Below the pieces are notes generated by a model that was not told the origin of the DNA, searched no databases, and was given only the letters and a program-made list of their open reading frames with translations. The translations under genes and the position numbers were made by a program. Shown piece by piece: positions 21,592 through 34,551 of a stretch of 64,000 nucleotides of DNA. This DNA comes from Panax quinquefolius (Eukaryota > Streptophyta > Magnoliopsida > Apiales > Araliaceae): contig CM035164.1 of the NCBI GenBank assembly GCA_020205615.1, positions 461,501 to 525,500 of the forward strand. The letters run 5' to 3'. The stretch's first letter is position 1. The number at the start of each line of letters is the position of its first letter.

Positions 21592-22683
21592 TCAGACCCC
21601 CAAAATAGGTCCATTCCATCCAACCTATTACGAGTCGTTAAATACATGGTACGAAAATAACTACAACTTTATTACAACAATTGTCGTGCAAAATACAACA
21701 ACACATATCTTTGTGAGTTTGGATACCAATATATACCAAATGTAACTCGGACACCAACTTGGATAACACGTCACCATGACACCTTACATAAAGGTATAGT
21801 CAAAAAGCTGCTTTTAGAAATTAGAATCTTTGGGAAGTGCTCAAGAGAAACCTTCATACATGGGAGGCCATGCTTTTAGGTTATGGTAGATATCATATGG
21901 CCACGCAATTATCCTTGGTTGACCCAATAAACCCCAAAGAAAAAACGAGAAGATTACTATCATATTCTTCCCAATGGTGAGTCTTCTCTTGACATATCAT
22001 TATCTCCACTTGTCTCTAATTGGGTATTATACTCCAAACAAACACCAAGATTATATAGGTAGTGCTTGTAAATATACTCAAAGAGTGGATGAGCACAACC
22101 ATGTCTTATGATAACACGAGGTTGTATGTCATTAGACATCTTGTATGATAGTGACAAAACACCTTCCAAGTTAAATTCACCTCACCCTCAACATCTATAG
22201 ACCACCACTCTATTCCTCGCTATATACCCAGCTCGACCCAAATACACCTTTATTACACGAAAGGAATTGTGAAACAAAAGGGTGAGCACAACTAGCTCGA
22301 TAAAGAATATTATGACTAAAGATAAATAAATTATCAATAGTCTTCATCGATGAATAAATCGAGATTTAGAACATATGGTAGATGATAAAACTTTTCAACC
22401 ATAGTTGCAGTGGAATGAAGCAATCCATTAGAAGAGTCAAATAGACTATAAAGTCTATTGTCTTCTCCATGTTAAAAATCCACCAACAATGTTTCATCCT
22501 CAGTAACATCAATCAACAATTCCACATCCCACAATCATGTGTATAACTCATAATCGTAATTGTAGTTCTAAATTCCTTTCTCATCCAAGACAAAGATAAT
22601 TTTCATCACTTGTCTTTACACTCAAACATCAAAGATCATGGTTATACCAAATCACGCTTCTGTTCATAATCATACTAATAAAT

Positions 22684-23151
22684 TCATCTTTTGCACCACG
22701 GGCCAAAGATATTCATCAACAGCTCATCTTTACACTACAAAGCTAAAGATATTCAACAACGGGTCATCTTTGCATTCAAGCCAAAGATATTCATCAATAA
22801 TTCATCTTTTACTACAAAGCTAAAGATATTCAACAACGGGTCATCTTTGCATTACAAGCCAAAGATATTCATCAATAATTCATCTTTGCACTACAAAGCT
22901 AAAGATATTCAACAACAGTCATCTTTGCATTCACGAGCAAAAAGATATTCATCAATAATTCATCTTTGCACTACTGGCCAAAGATATTCAACAACAGTCA
23001 TCTTTGCATTACGAGCAAAAAGATATTCATCAATAATTCATCTTTGCACTATCAAGCAAAGATATTCATCAGTTAGTCATGTTCATTTAAACACTGCTTC
23101 ATCTTTGCACTCTGAGAAGCAAAGATATTCTTGAAATCATTCATCTTTGCA
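22684..23151 (-). repeat. ~38-bp hairpin-unit array, about 12 copies
   Basis: Within the solo LTR the unit TCATCTTTGCACTACAAAGC / CAAAGATATTCATCAATAAT recurs about twelve times. This is the longest version of the array seen in the window. Each unit contains ATCTTTG...CAAAGAT. The long open frame across it is created by the repeat. Confidence 0.9.
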
Positions 23152-23835
23152 TTGGTTTTATCCACGTCCAAAATACCTCCAAAAATAATCATAGTGGTGT
23201 AAAATTCAAGAATGATCAAAACATGGATACAATCAAAGCTAGTATCCAAAATAGATATTTTGAGACGAAAAGAAAAATTTTCATTTTTCTATTGAATAGT
23301 CTTACCGATTAATAAGTGAATAGTCACAGATATCGTGAATAGTCAAGATATCGTGAATAGTAACTCCGACACCAAAAGATAGAAATTCCACAAAAAACAT
23401 CTTCACGCTTCATGAATAGTACTGTGAATAGTAACTCGTGAATAAGAAACTCATGAATAGTAACTCGTGAATAAGAACTCATGAATAAGAACTCGTGAAT
23501 AGTAACTCATGAATAGTAACTCGTGAATAAGAACTCATGAATAGTAACCCCGACATGAAAAAGTTCCAAATTTGATAAAAAGTACCAACCAATATTTCAA
23601 AGATAATGATATTGAAGAATTAATATCATTTGAGAAGAAAATAACATCCCTTACTATCCCTTACCTCAAAAGAAAGAAGACTTCTACGGATATCGGATAT
23701 AATGACAACAAGGAAACTTGCACTATCTAACAATACTCAAAGTATACTCAAAATACTCACAAGAATACGCTCGATAATATAGAGAGAAAAGAGAAAACTT
23801 GTTTACGGTGTGATTTTCAATTCTAACTTAGCCCT

Positions 23836-23844
23836 CTATTTATA
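23836..23844 (-). promoter_or_regulatory. TATA-like box in the minus-strand solo LTR
   Basis: On minus the sequence is TATAAATAG, equivalent in position to the boxes at 16567, 27421 and 33199. Confidence 0.55.
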
Positions 23845-25241
23845 GGAAAATGTTAAGACGCTGCGAAGGCATTTAACTCAACAACCCGATGGCTTTACCT
23901 CGCTACTATTCCACCCACCAAAAATCAGCCATCTTCCCCAACAACCAAGAGTGGGGCCCACTCAATTCTAGAATTTTCCACCAAAACCTAATTTCCGAAT
24001 CAGCTTACCTCTTAAAATTCATAACAAATCATACGTTCATTTTAACGGTTCAAAATTTGTGGACATATACTCAACTTATATATGTATAACATATCCAAAA
24101 ATTACAACGATCCAACAGTCGGATCAAAATTTATAACTCACGCAATATAGTGAAGAACAACGATTTTTCGGACTATTAGTCCTTCTGACGATTTCATTCA
24201 AAATTTCACCACGAAATATCTACAAAGAATTTTGGGTGATTCAAATTTCTGATTAGCTTACTTCTAGGGCTTTCTTTTGATATATGGCTCATCTCTTAAC
24301 TCATTATACAAAAAGAGTTATGGATTTTACAAAATCAAGTAATAAACTAATTTTCCGAAAATCCCATATTTTGTTCTCCATTTCGACAAATCTTGATAAA
24401 ACACCTCATCATTAATTCCTTCACTTATAACCACATAAATAAATCCATCATTTATATCCACATCAAATAAATATTTTCTTATCATATGAATCAATAATTA
24501 ATTATTCACAAATAATATTACGAGAATCACATTTATGACAACCAAAGTAGTTCGAGGAAGAGGGGGCTTTCCAATAAGAATTTCTCCTTCTTGGCGCATG
24601 ATTAGGTGACCAAACCTCTCCTTGATGAAACTTTCTAGACATTGCCAATAATGCTATCTAATAATATTATTCAAATAATATGAATTATTGATCGATAATG
24701 GGAAATCTTGTGCGATGATAATTATTGAACAACAATAATATAAAATATCAACACAAAGCAATTATTGAATCAATAAAATAAAATATTGAGCGGTAATTCT
24801 TGTAACAATTATTGAGTAGTGCCTTCTCACGTAAGAATCAATAATGAAAAAAATCTTTACTGTAATACTGGTAATATTCTTGTGCAACGCGTATTACTTT
24901 ACTTTACCAACCGTATTATTCCAATGAGGTGTTAATTGAGTAGCGATTACGCCGTTATTTATAAAAACTTAGTTTTGTCGTTTTCTTCATCCGAAGCAGT
25001 TATTACATTATGGGGCCCACAAATAGGCTAAGCTGCCAGTAAATCGAATATTCCCCGACGAAAAGAATATTCCACGACCAAACGAATATTCTAAATGATA
25101 ATGAATACTTTATACCCTCTTGCGTATTTTGAAAAAAATTTTCATATATCACCCTTAACTTTAACTTTTATCAATTTAACCATTTACTTGAATAGAAAAA
25201 TTGAATACTTTTATTTCATAAAATTAGGGTCTTACACCATC

Positions 25242-26053
25242 CCCAAACCAGACAGACGAATGATCGTAGAGAGATTATTCAAACTCTTGAAGATCTATTA
25301 AGACTCTGTGTCCTGACTTCAAGGGTAGTTGGGATAAGTATTTACCATTGGTGGAATTCTCCTACAACAACGCTTATCGAGCAAGTATAGGTGTGGCTCC
25401 ATTCAAGCATTATATGGGCGAAAAATGTCGTTCTCCAATATGTTGGGATGAGGTGGGTGAAGCAACATTGTTGGGACCCGAAAGTTAATGCGTATGACTC
25501 ACCGAAAAGATCCAAATGATTCGACAACGTATACAAATGGCACAAGATCGACAAAAGAGTTATGCGGATCTTCATCGAAAGGACGTGGAATTTAATGTAG
25601 GGGATCATGTATTGTTGCGAGTTGCTCCATGGAAGGGAGTTACAAGATTTGGGAAGAGAGGAAAGCTCAATCCACGATTTATTGGTCCATTTCAAATTCT
25701 TGACCGAGTAGGAAATGTAGCCTATAGAATTGCGTTACCTCTGAGTATGTCTCGTGTTCATAATGTGTTTCACATATCATACTTTCGTAAATATGTGAAA
25801 GACCCGAACCACGTTATTGAGTTAGAACCCATTTGAGATAGCCAAGACTTAACGTATGGGAGGTACTGTCAAGATCTTGGATAGGAAGGAGCATGTCCTA
25901 CGCAGAAAGGTCATACCACAAGTTAAAGTTTTGTGGAGGAATCATGCTATAGAGAAAATGACACGGGAATTGAAAGCGGAAATGAAAGCGAGGTATCCTC
26001 ACCTTTTCAAACACACCGTATCGTCGTCCAATTTCGAGGACGAAATTTCATAA
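25242..26053 (+). pseudogene. Integrase of element C, C-terminal part and chromodomain-like tail
   Basis: It resumes after the solo LTR with a frameshifted [17 protein letters not shown] equivalent. The rest of the core follows (VEFSYNN equivalent near 25350). A frame at 25516-25836 carries DRQKSYADLHRKDVEFNVGD, GKLNPRFIGPFQILDRVG and VHNVFHISYFRKYVKDPNHV. The tail reads VKILDRKEHVLRRKVIPQVK and VLWRNHAIEKMTRE. Stops at about 25834 separate GPY/F and tail. Confidence 0.85.
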
Positions 26054-26063
26054 GGAGGGAGGT
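26052..26063 (+). other. Polypurine tract of element C
   Basis: AAGGAGGGAGGT immediately precedes the 3' LTR start TGTAGAGACC. It is the plus-strand primer site of LTR retroelements. Confidence 0.85.
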
Positions 26064-27698
26064 TGTAGAGACCAAAATTTTTAAATAAAAAGGAATTTCC
26101 TTTATTTATTATTTTGAAATAGTAAGGGTTGATTTGATTAATGTGGATAGTTAAGGGTTAAATACATGAAATATTTCAAAATAAGCAAAGTGGTTATAAA
26201 ATATTCATTATCGTGGGGAATATTCGTTTGGTCGTGGAATATTAAATCTTTGTCGGGAATATTCGTATGCGATGGCGCAATGACCCATGTGTGGGCCCCA
26301 TAACTGGAAAGCGATTGGATGAAGAAAATGACAAATATAAGTTGTTTTTAAATAACGCAGTAGTTATTACTGAATTATCTTTGTTGGAATACCCGTGGTT
26401 AAAACACACTAATACTGGCGTTGTTGAGCAAGTAGCACACGGTATTGCACCAATTATTGATTCTTACGTGAAGGCACTACTCAATAATGGTTACGATGAA
26501 TTCTTGCTCGATATTTTATTGAGTTAATAATTGTTGCGTTGATATTTTATATTCTTTGTTGTTTCATAATTGTCATTACACAATTATTTTCATTATCGAA
26601 GCAATAATTCATATTATCTGAATAATATTATTAGATAACATTATTGGCAATGTCTAGAAAGTTCTGCATCTAAGGAGAGGTTTGGTCACCTAATTGCGCG
26701 CGATGAAGAAATTCTTATTGGAAAGCCCCTCTTCCTGGAAGCGCACGGTTGTCAATATTGTGATTCTCGTAATATTATTTGTGAATAATTAATTATTGAT
26801 TTATATGATGAGGAAAATATTGATTTTATGTGGATATAGATGGAGAAAATTTTAAAATGACAATTGTTGAAAATTAATATTTTATCTTTTTCTCGATAAA
26901 ATAATTCATTTAAATATATTATTTTAATAATATATTAACTGGTGATATTTTACAACGAATGTGGGATATATGAGTATACAAGGAGGAAGAGTATTTTTGT
27001 TGCAATAAATGTTTAAAACATGTTAAACATGTCATTGGACCCCATTTATTGATTTGAAATTTGATTATAACTTTAAAAATTTCCCGCTTTGTGGATTTTG
27101 GTCAATTTCTATTTGGAATTTGGAAAAACTTTCTTCTGCAAAGTTGTAGAGAATTGAAATTCCTATAAAAAACTCGCGAGATTCGAATTTTCTGATGAAA
27201 GGTCTATTTATTATGAATTATTGAAGTTCCGAAGCTCCGAAATAATTGATTTTTGGGAGTTTAAAATATTTTTTGTAAGAAAAACGTTTTTTGTTGTAAT
27301 TGAGTGGCTCACATGTGTTATAAATGATCTGAAATCAGATTTCTAAAGTGGGCTTGAATATTTTTAAGAAATATTATTATTTTATTAAATTTTACGCTTT
27401 GGTGTTCTAAAGCGTTTTCCTATAAATAGGTCTGTCTTGGGTTAGAATTGAAAATCACACCGTAAATGAAGTTTTCTCTCTCTATTATTGAGCGTATTCT
27501 TGTGAGTATTTTGAGTATACTTTGAGTATTGCTAGGACGGTGCAAGTTCCTTCAAAGACTATACGGTATTCTAAATAAAATCTTGATCTTTCGAGGTAAG
27601 GATATTATTTTTTTGTAATGATATTATTTCTTCAATATCATTATCTTTGAAATGTTGATCTGAAGTTTTTATCAAATTTGGAAATTTTTCATGTCGGG

Positions 27699-27905
27699 GT
27701 TACTATTCATGGGTTACTATTCATGAGTTACTATTCACGAAGTTACTATTCATTAAGTTCTTATTCACGAGTTACTATTCACGAGTACTATTCATGAAGG
27801 GTGAAGATGTTTTTGTGGAATTTCTATCTTTTGGTGTCTGAGTTACTATTCACGATATCTCGGACTATTCACGATATGACACTATTCACGTGATACTGGA
27901 CTATT
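27699..27905 (+). repeat. TTACTATTCAYGAG repeat cluster, element C 3' LTR
   Basis: This is the counterpart of 16846-17035. The tight part runs to about 27801 with six or seven units, two more than in the 5' LTR, so copy number changed after insertion. Confidence 0.8.
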
Positions 27906-28150
27906 CAATAGAAAAATAAAATTTCTTCTTTTCGTCAAAACATCTATTCCGGATACTAACTCGATTGTATCCATGTTTTGATCATTCTTGAATTTTACAC
28001 CACTATGATTATTTTTGAGGTATTTTTGGACGTGGATAAAACCAAGTACTAATCCTTAATCCTTAATCCTTGTCATTTTGTTTCACTTTGGATTCGTTTC
28101 TTTAAAAAAAAAATATTTTCATCATCCTCGGTCTTAAATGATGATATTAT

Positions 28151-28320
28151 GGAATATCTTTGGCACAGAGTGCAAAGATGAATGATTTCTTAAGAATATC
28201 TTTGGCACAGAGTGCAAAGATGAATGATTTCTGAAGAATATCTTTGGCCGTAGTGCAAAGATGAGCAGTGTTTAAATGAACATGACCAATGATGAATATC
28301 TTTGGCTGTAGTGCAAAGAT
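28151..28320 (+). repeat. ~40-bp hairpin-unit array, element C 3' LTR
   Basis: Four units match those at 17271-17440. The loop sequences differ between the two LTRs while the ATCTTTGGC and GCAAAGAT arms are kept. Confidence 0.85.
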
Positions 28321-28867
28321 GAATATTTGATTCGGATGTATATTGATTGATGTTACGGGGATAAAAGATGAGCGATGAACTTTTAAATTCATACATAGAA
28401 GATAGTAGTTTGCATTCTCTACTTAACTCTTCTAATGAATTATTATTTCATTGCGAATATTGATTTAAAATTTGTTGTCTATTGTATTCTATTAGATTTT
28501 TCCTGTTGAAGACTAACGATAATTTGTTGATATTATCTTAGTCATAATATTCTTCTTGAGCTAGTTGAGCTCACCCTTTTCCTTTTTGTTCCATTTTTCT
28601 CGAGGCGAGAATATAGCAAAATGCAGTCGATGGTATGGAATGAAGGTTTTAGAAAGGATTGTTTAGTAGTCCTCACCATTTTTGTAAAATAATGTATCAA
28701 TAAATGTGATGAGGATTTATTTGAGTATAGATATTGTCTGAAGATAATATTTGTATTCAAACTCACGCTTTCTTGTTGTAATAATAAAGTTGTAGTTGTT
28801 TTTTTGTACCATGTATTGACAACTCGTAATAGGTGATGTATACCTATTTTGGGGGCGTCACATACAT

Positions 28868-31353
28868 CACCCATCTTAGGTCGCCAGATACATGGTACGT
28901 AATTCAAATACAACCTGTATGTATATATATCTGACAAAACATAAACTGTGAGTTTGAATACAAATATTGTCTACTAGAGATTATACAAACTCAAAAGGAG
29001 TCCTCATTACAATTATTATCACACTATTTCACGAATAGTGAGGACTACTAATCTTATCCTCTCGGACCATCACTCCGCTTCCCAGACTCGTCCCAAATTA
29101 TATATTCTCATTTCTGAAGAGAACGATTAAAGAAATGGTGAGCTCAACTAGCCCAAAAGAAGAAATATTATGACTAAGATAATCTTGAAATAAATTATCA
29201 TTAGTCTCCAACAATGTTAAACCGATAAAATATAATAGACATCAAGTTTAATCTGCAATGAACAAGCGAATCCATTAAAAGAGTCAAGTAGACAATAAAA
29301 TCTACTATCTTTTATGATTAAAAGGTTTTTCATCATTTGTTATCACGAGACTCGACAATAAATATTTCACATCATCGAATCACCCCTCGCACTTTTCGGC
29401 CGAGGATATTCTTTAGTATCAAAACCACAATTATCCACCTTACGGGCCAAGAATATTTGTGTATTCATTAATGGTCATGATCATGCCAACAACTGTCCAT
29501 CAATGCACTATAGGCCAATGATGACTTTTACCACATCATTTGTAACATTACGGTCATGATTACAATCAATAATCCTCAGTCATAATCATACCAAGTCCAT
29601 CTATGCACTTCAGGCCACAGATGACTTTCACATAATATAAACATGAGGATGATGACAATGATATAAAAATTCAATAAAGCAAGTTCAAGAATTAATTTGT
29701 CTAAGAACTACTAATGTCTAAATTGTCAACATGATACTGCTTTGTAGAGTAAAATTCAAGAATGATCAAAAGAATATTTCCATGAAAAGATACTGGATGA
29801 AGCGCAAATATCAAGGATATTCCACTAATTTCATGGAGTATGGAAGTCAAAGTTTTAACCAACTGAGTATAATAAAGAATGGAATAACAAAAGAACTCAC
29901 CATGCATGCGGTACATTGCATAGACAGGTTATTCCAATAGAATACTAAATAACGGAACCAAAGTCGGTGAAATTCTCACCGAGCGGGATGTTCCAATGTA
30001 ATAATAAAGAATGGAATAATAATAGAAATCACCATGCATGAGGTACTTAGATGCATAAACGGAGTTATTCAACGAAATACTAATAAGGGCGAAATCGGTC
30101 CCACGAAAATACATAGACAGGATATTCCAAATGTAATAATAATAAAGAACCGAATTCAGAGGTCAGTAAAAAAACGCACAGATGCATGCATGGATATTCT
30201 AACGTAATAATAAAGATTTTAATCGGTCCCATAAAATGCATGATGTGATATTTCAACATGAGAATAGTAAAGGCGGAATAATAGAAGAATGTCACCAAGT
30301 ATAGGGTGAAATCACGTGATCAAAGTTATTACAATGTAATAATAAGCGATGGAATAACAACGATCCTCTTCATGAATAAGAAAGAATAACACCCCTTACG
30401 AATACAACAAATAATATTTTCGACCTTAAGAAGAAGAGTCTTTGGATATATAAGTAGTGAAGTAGCGAATACTTTCTTCTTTCTCTCTATAGTTTATCTC
30501 TCAGAGTTCGGTGAATTAAATAAGAAAATAATGAAGGAATGAGCTTCTATTTATAGAAAATGGATACGTAGAAACTAACTCATGAACGGTCCAGATTGAT
30601 TTACTTTAATCGACGATCGATATTTAAAGAAAAATCTTTTAAATAAAATATAATATATTCTATTTATAATCTAATAAAATGAATAACTTTATAAAAGATT
30701 TTACTATGCAAAACACTATCACAGACACTATATCATAATAAAATATAATATATTCTAATTATTGTCTAATAAAATGAGATAGCTTTATAAACGTATTCTA
30801 TTTTATATAAAAAAGATTTTACTATGCAAAATACTATCACGAGACACTATCGCAACACTATGCGTAATAGAATATAATATATTCTATTTATAGAATAACT
30901 TTATAAAAGTATTACATTTTTATATAAAAAGATTTTATGTATTATTACATTAATAATACCAACAAAAAGCTGAGTGACTTATCACGTAAGCATCAATAAT
31001 CAATATCGTGTGCTACTTATGCAACCACGCCAGACATTCTTATTTTTTTAACACCGGGTGCTTCACGAGTTAACGGTAAAACTTCCGCCATTATTTTCAT
31101 AAAGTATTTTTGCCGTTTTCTCAATCCGACAATAATTCCGTTGTAGGGTCCACCAATGATTGTGCCGTTGTACGAATATTCCCTGTTAAAATGAATATTC
31201 CCCGACCAATCGAATATTATATAACAACTTGCGTACTTTGCAAAATTTATAAATATTACCCACAACTATAACATTATATCAATTTCACTCCATAATATTC
31301 AAAAATAATATTTATAGAAAATTCATATTTATTCAAAAAGTTGGGGTTTTACA
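28868..31353 (-). mobile_element. Main part of element B's 5' LTR
   Basis: On minus it starts at 31353 with TGTAAAACCCCAAC and runs to the element C insertion point. Together with 15173-15200 it gives an LTR of about 2.5 kb. A TATA-like element on minus lies at 30547-30555. Worn relatives of the ~40-bp array are visible at 29505-29640 (GTCATCNNTGG / CCATCTATGCAC). The part beyond 29485 is absent from the 3' LTR of B. Confidence 0.85.
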
Positions 31354-31982
31354 CCGCGAACTCTTTTAATATTCAACAGTTATAAAACTCTGAACTCTTT
31401 CCAATTTGTTTAACATTACATACACTATTAAACTATTTACAATATGTTAGGGGATCAACCTAGCGTACTTATGCAAAACATTATTCTTACACGTATAAGC
31501 GTCAAGTCAGTTACCCGACATTAAATATCCCTTTTATTAGGGTTGTTCATTTCAGTCTTATCATACGAGTCTGCAACAAAACAATTAGGATTGGATTAAC
31601 TTTAAATAGCTTCAAAAAAATTTAACAAGTCAAAAAATTATCATTTCGTGTCAATGGTTTCTAGTTGAAACAATTGACATCGACTCATATCTCACAACAG
31701 TTCATTAATAAACAATAACTTTAAGGAATAAAAACATATCGATAATAGAACTACAGTCAAATGGACGTAAGTGCTGGAATTTGCACAAATATTAAAATTT
31801 TGTGTACGTTTAAAACTTGCATGTGCTTGGTACACTTTCCTTGATTACGTTACTAACTTACTTCAAATGGTTACTTACAACATTCATAAGAGTTTACTTA
31901 ATTAGCGTTATTATTACTTATTAGTAATTATTGTCGGTACTTAATCGTAACTTACATCGGTAATTATTTCTTTAACTCAATC
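31354..31982. other. AT-rich spacer, nothing recognised
   Basis: This 630-bp region between element B and the next solo LTR has no coding segment or terminal repeat that I can support. It is probably older host or repeat DNA. Confidence 0.4.
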
Positions 31983-33198
31983 TTAGGTGTAAGACCCCGA
32001 ATTTTTATGAAATAAAAGTATTCAATTTTTCTTATAATTACTATTCAGTAAATGGTTAAATTGATAAAAGTTAAAGTTAAGGGTGATATATGAATTTTTT
32101 TCAAAATACACAGTGGTTATAAAATATTCATTGTTGTTTGGGAATATTCGTTTGGTGGTGGAATATTCTTTACGTAGGGAATATTAAATGCGGCGTAGCG
32201 ACCATTTATGGGCCCCATGCTAGAATATCCGTCGGATGAAAAAATGACAAAATTAAGTTTTTATAAATAACAGGCGTAATCGTTCTGAATTAACACTTAT
32301 TGGAATACAGTTGGTAAAATAAAGTAATACGCGTTGTTGCTTGATGGCACGGCGGTATTACAGGTATTTTTGAATTATTGATTCTTACGTGAAGGCACTA
32401 CTCAATAATTGTTATAGTAATTCTTGTTCAATATTTTATTTTATTGATTCAATAATTGCTACGTTGAAATTTTATATTATTGTTGTTCAATAATTGTCAA
32501 CTTTTGATATTTCCCATTATCAGATCAATAATTCATATTATTTGAATAATATTATTAGATAGCATTATTGGCAATGTCTAGAAAGTTTTGTTAAGGAGAG
32601 GTTTGGTCACCTAATTGCGCGCCAGTAAGGAAAAATCCTTATCGGAAAGCCCTCTTTCACAGGAACCGGCTATGGTTGTCATTATTGTGATTACGTAATA
32701 TTATTTGTGAATAATTAATTATTGATTTATATGATAAGGAAATATTTATTTGATGTGGATATAAATGATGGATTTATTTATGTGGTTATAAATGAAGGAA
32801 TTAATGTTGAGGTATTTTATCAATATTTTTGTGGAATGAAGGTATTAAAAATTGAACCAAATGTTTTTGAGATATATTAAGTGAGTTATAATTTTTAATC
32901 CGACCGTTGGATCGTTGTAATTTTTGGATATGTTATACATATATAAGTTGAGTATATGTCCACAAATTTTGAACCAGATTAAAAATGAGCGTATGATTTG
33001 TTATGAATTTTAAGAGGTGAATGGTTCAGAAATTGTTGAAGTATCCGAATTTAACATTTTGGTGGAAAATTCTAGAATTGTGTGGGCCCCACTTGTGGTT
33101 GGTGAAGAAATGTGCTGAATTTTATTTCAAATGTGGTGGGTGGGAATAGTAGCAGGTAAAGCCATCAGGTTGCCAAGTCAAGTCTGCTAAAATTTTCC

Positions 33199-33207
33199 TA
33201 TAAATAG
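33199..33207 (+). promoter_or_regulatory. TATA-like box in solo LTR
   Basis: TATAAATAG lies 1.2 kb into the LTR, followed ~45 bp later by a TTTCTCTCTTTCTCTC tract, as in the other LTRs of the group. Confidence 0.55.
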
Positions 33208-34137
33208 AGGCTAAGTTAGAATTGAAAATCACAACAGAAACATAAGCTTTCTCTCTTTCTCTCTAGATTATTGAGTGTATTTTGTGAGTATTTAGATACT
33301 TGGTGAGTTGATATTCATCAGTGCAAGTTTCCTTCAGCGTCATATCCGATATCCAGTCAGAAGTGCTGCTCTTTTGAGGTAGGGGATAGTAAGGGATTTT
33401 AAGGGTTATTATGTTTTTCAGTTCGTACTTCTTCTGACCTTCAAAAAATTCTGAAAAAATTTGAAATGATATGTTGATGAGTTTTATTGATTGTGTCCAA
33501 AAATGGTGATTTTGGGATGTATAGATTAAGAGTTATGAATTTTATGAGAAAAAACTATTTTAAAAGTAACCGCTTATAACTCCTTATGGTTAACTCCAAA
33601 ATTGATAAAATTTTTATTGGGAGTACATCTATATAATATCAGTGTACTCTGTGAATTTCAGAATTTTTGGATAAAAGTACAATTTATGATAAATGTCTAA
33701 ATATTCGGCGGTTTTGGCCATATGAAAAATAGTAAATGAATTTTAAAAATTCTAAGAAAAATATATGTTCAATATGGGACTATATTCTGCTAAATCCCAG
33801 AAAATAAATATTTTTGGAACTGATTTGGTATTTTTCATGAAAATAGACTAGTTATGAATAAATGAATTAAATATGTTATGTGAAGGAAGAAAATTAGAAA
33901 ATATGATTTTATGGCTTGAGAATCATATATGTGGTATATGCAGATTTTTGATGAGGATTTTGGTTATTGGTGATGAAATCTTATAAGTTTGGCATTTTAT
34001 GATGATTAAATGCATTATTTAGTAAAGTGTAAACAATTAAAATAAATTGTTTATAAGTTTAAGAAATGTTATTCTTTCATTATCATTATACCGAAATATT
34101 GGTATGGATTTTATTGTGGAATTTCTACCTTTCTATG

Positions 34138-34195
34138 TCAGAGTTACTATTCATGAGTTCTTATTCACGAGTTCTTATTCACGATTCTTATTAAA
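34138..34195 (+). repeat. Short TTACTATTCAYGAG cluster
   Basis: About three units (ACTATTCATGAGTTC, TTATTCACGAGTTC) make this the smallest version of the cluster found in the other LTRs. Confidence 0.75.
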
Positions 34196-34551
34196 CTATT
34201 CACTACAAAATTGATTTCTTTTTAACCAAATTATAGTTGATTTATGAATATTACTCGGAGATTAAAACTATATATTGATTATATTGATTTTATTATCATA
34301 TATAATATTTTTATAACCCTGATGTTGAAATTCTCTTTCATTGGAGTGTAAAGATGAGTAGATTATTGGTATGATCACGACTAGGGTTCTCTTTGGCCTG
34401 TAGTGAAAAGTTGAATTATGACTGGTATGATCATGACCATTGAATTTATAATTGAATATCTTTAGCTTAAGTACAAAGGTGAATTGATCAACATGGTTAT
34501 AATTATTGTTTATATAAATTCTGAAATGATTATATATTTCTTTGAGATATT

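Larger units (their letters stand above)
21592..25236 (-). mobile_element. Solo LTR inserted in element C integrase
   Basis: A 3.6-kb LTR without internal region is flanked by the perfect duplication CCATC (21587-21591 and 25237-25241). On minus it starts TGTAAGACCCTAAT and ends next to CCCCCAAAATAGG (plus sense). It aligns with the solo LTR at 31988-35932, including the TATA box, both repeat clusters and the end region. Solo LTRs arise when the two LTRs of an element recombine. The expected terminal TGTGACAATCCC reads TCAGACCCCC here. Confidence 0.9.
15201..28862 (+). mobile_element. Full-length nested Ty3/gypsy chromovirus, element C
   Basis: The element has two LTRs of about 2.8 kb in direct orientation and a perfect 5-bp target duplication, TACAT at 15196-15200 and 28863-28867. 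The internal order is gag, protease, RT, RNase H, integrase, PPT. It carries a younger solo LTR (21592-25236). Coding frames are interrupted throughout, so it is not active. It sits in antisense orientation inside element B's 5' LTR. The 13.7-kb span includes the 3.6-kb nested insertion, so C itself is about 10 kb. Confidence 0.9.
26064..28862 (+). mobile_element. 3' LTR of element C
   Basis: It starts TGTAGAGACC and ends GGGGGCGTCACA, followed by TSD TACAT. Landmarks are a TATA-like box at 27421-27430, the 15-bp cluster at 27699-27905 and the hairpin array at 28151-28320. The two LTRs are similar but clearly diverged, so the insertion is not very recent. Confidence 0.9.

Noticed and set aside
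22691..23134. 147-codon open frame with repeating HYKAKDIQQ-like peptide
   Set aside because: It arises from the 38-bp LTR repeat array; indels change the frame between units and related LTRs do not keep it open.
22684..23151. CRISPR-like appearance of evenly spaced repeats
   Set aside because: Spacers are as similar to each other as the repeats, the array lies inside a plant LTR, and there are no cas genes; it is a minisatellite.
28542..28937. 131-codon minus-strand open frame
   Set aside because: It spans the end of element C's 3' LTR, the target duplication and element B's LTR, so it is a chance frame across an insertion junction.
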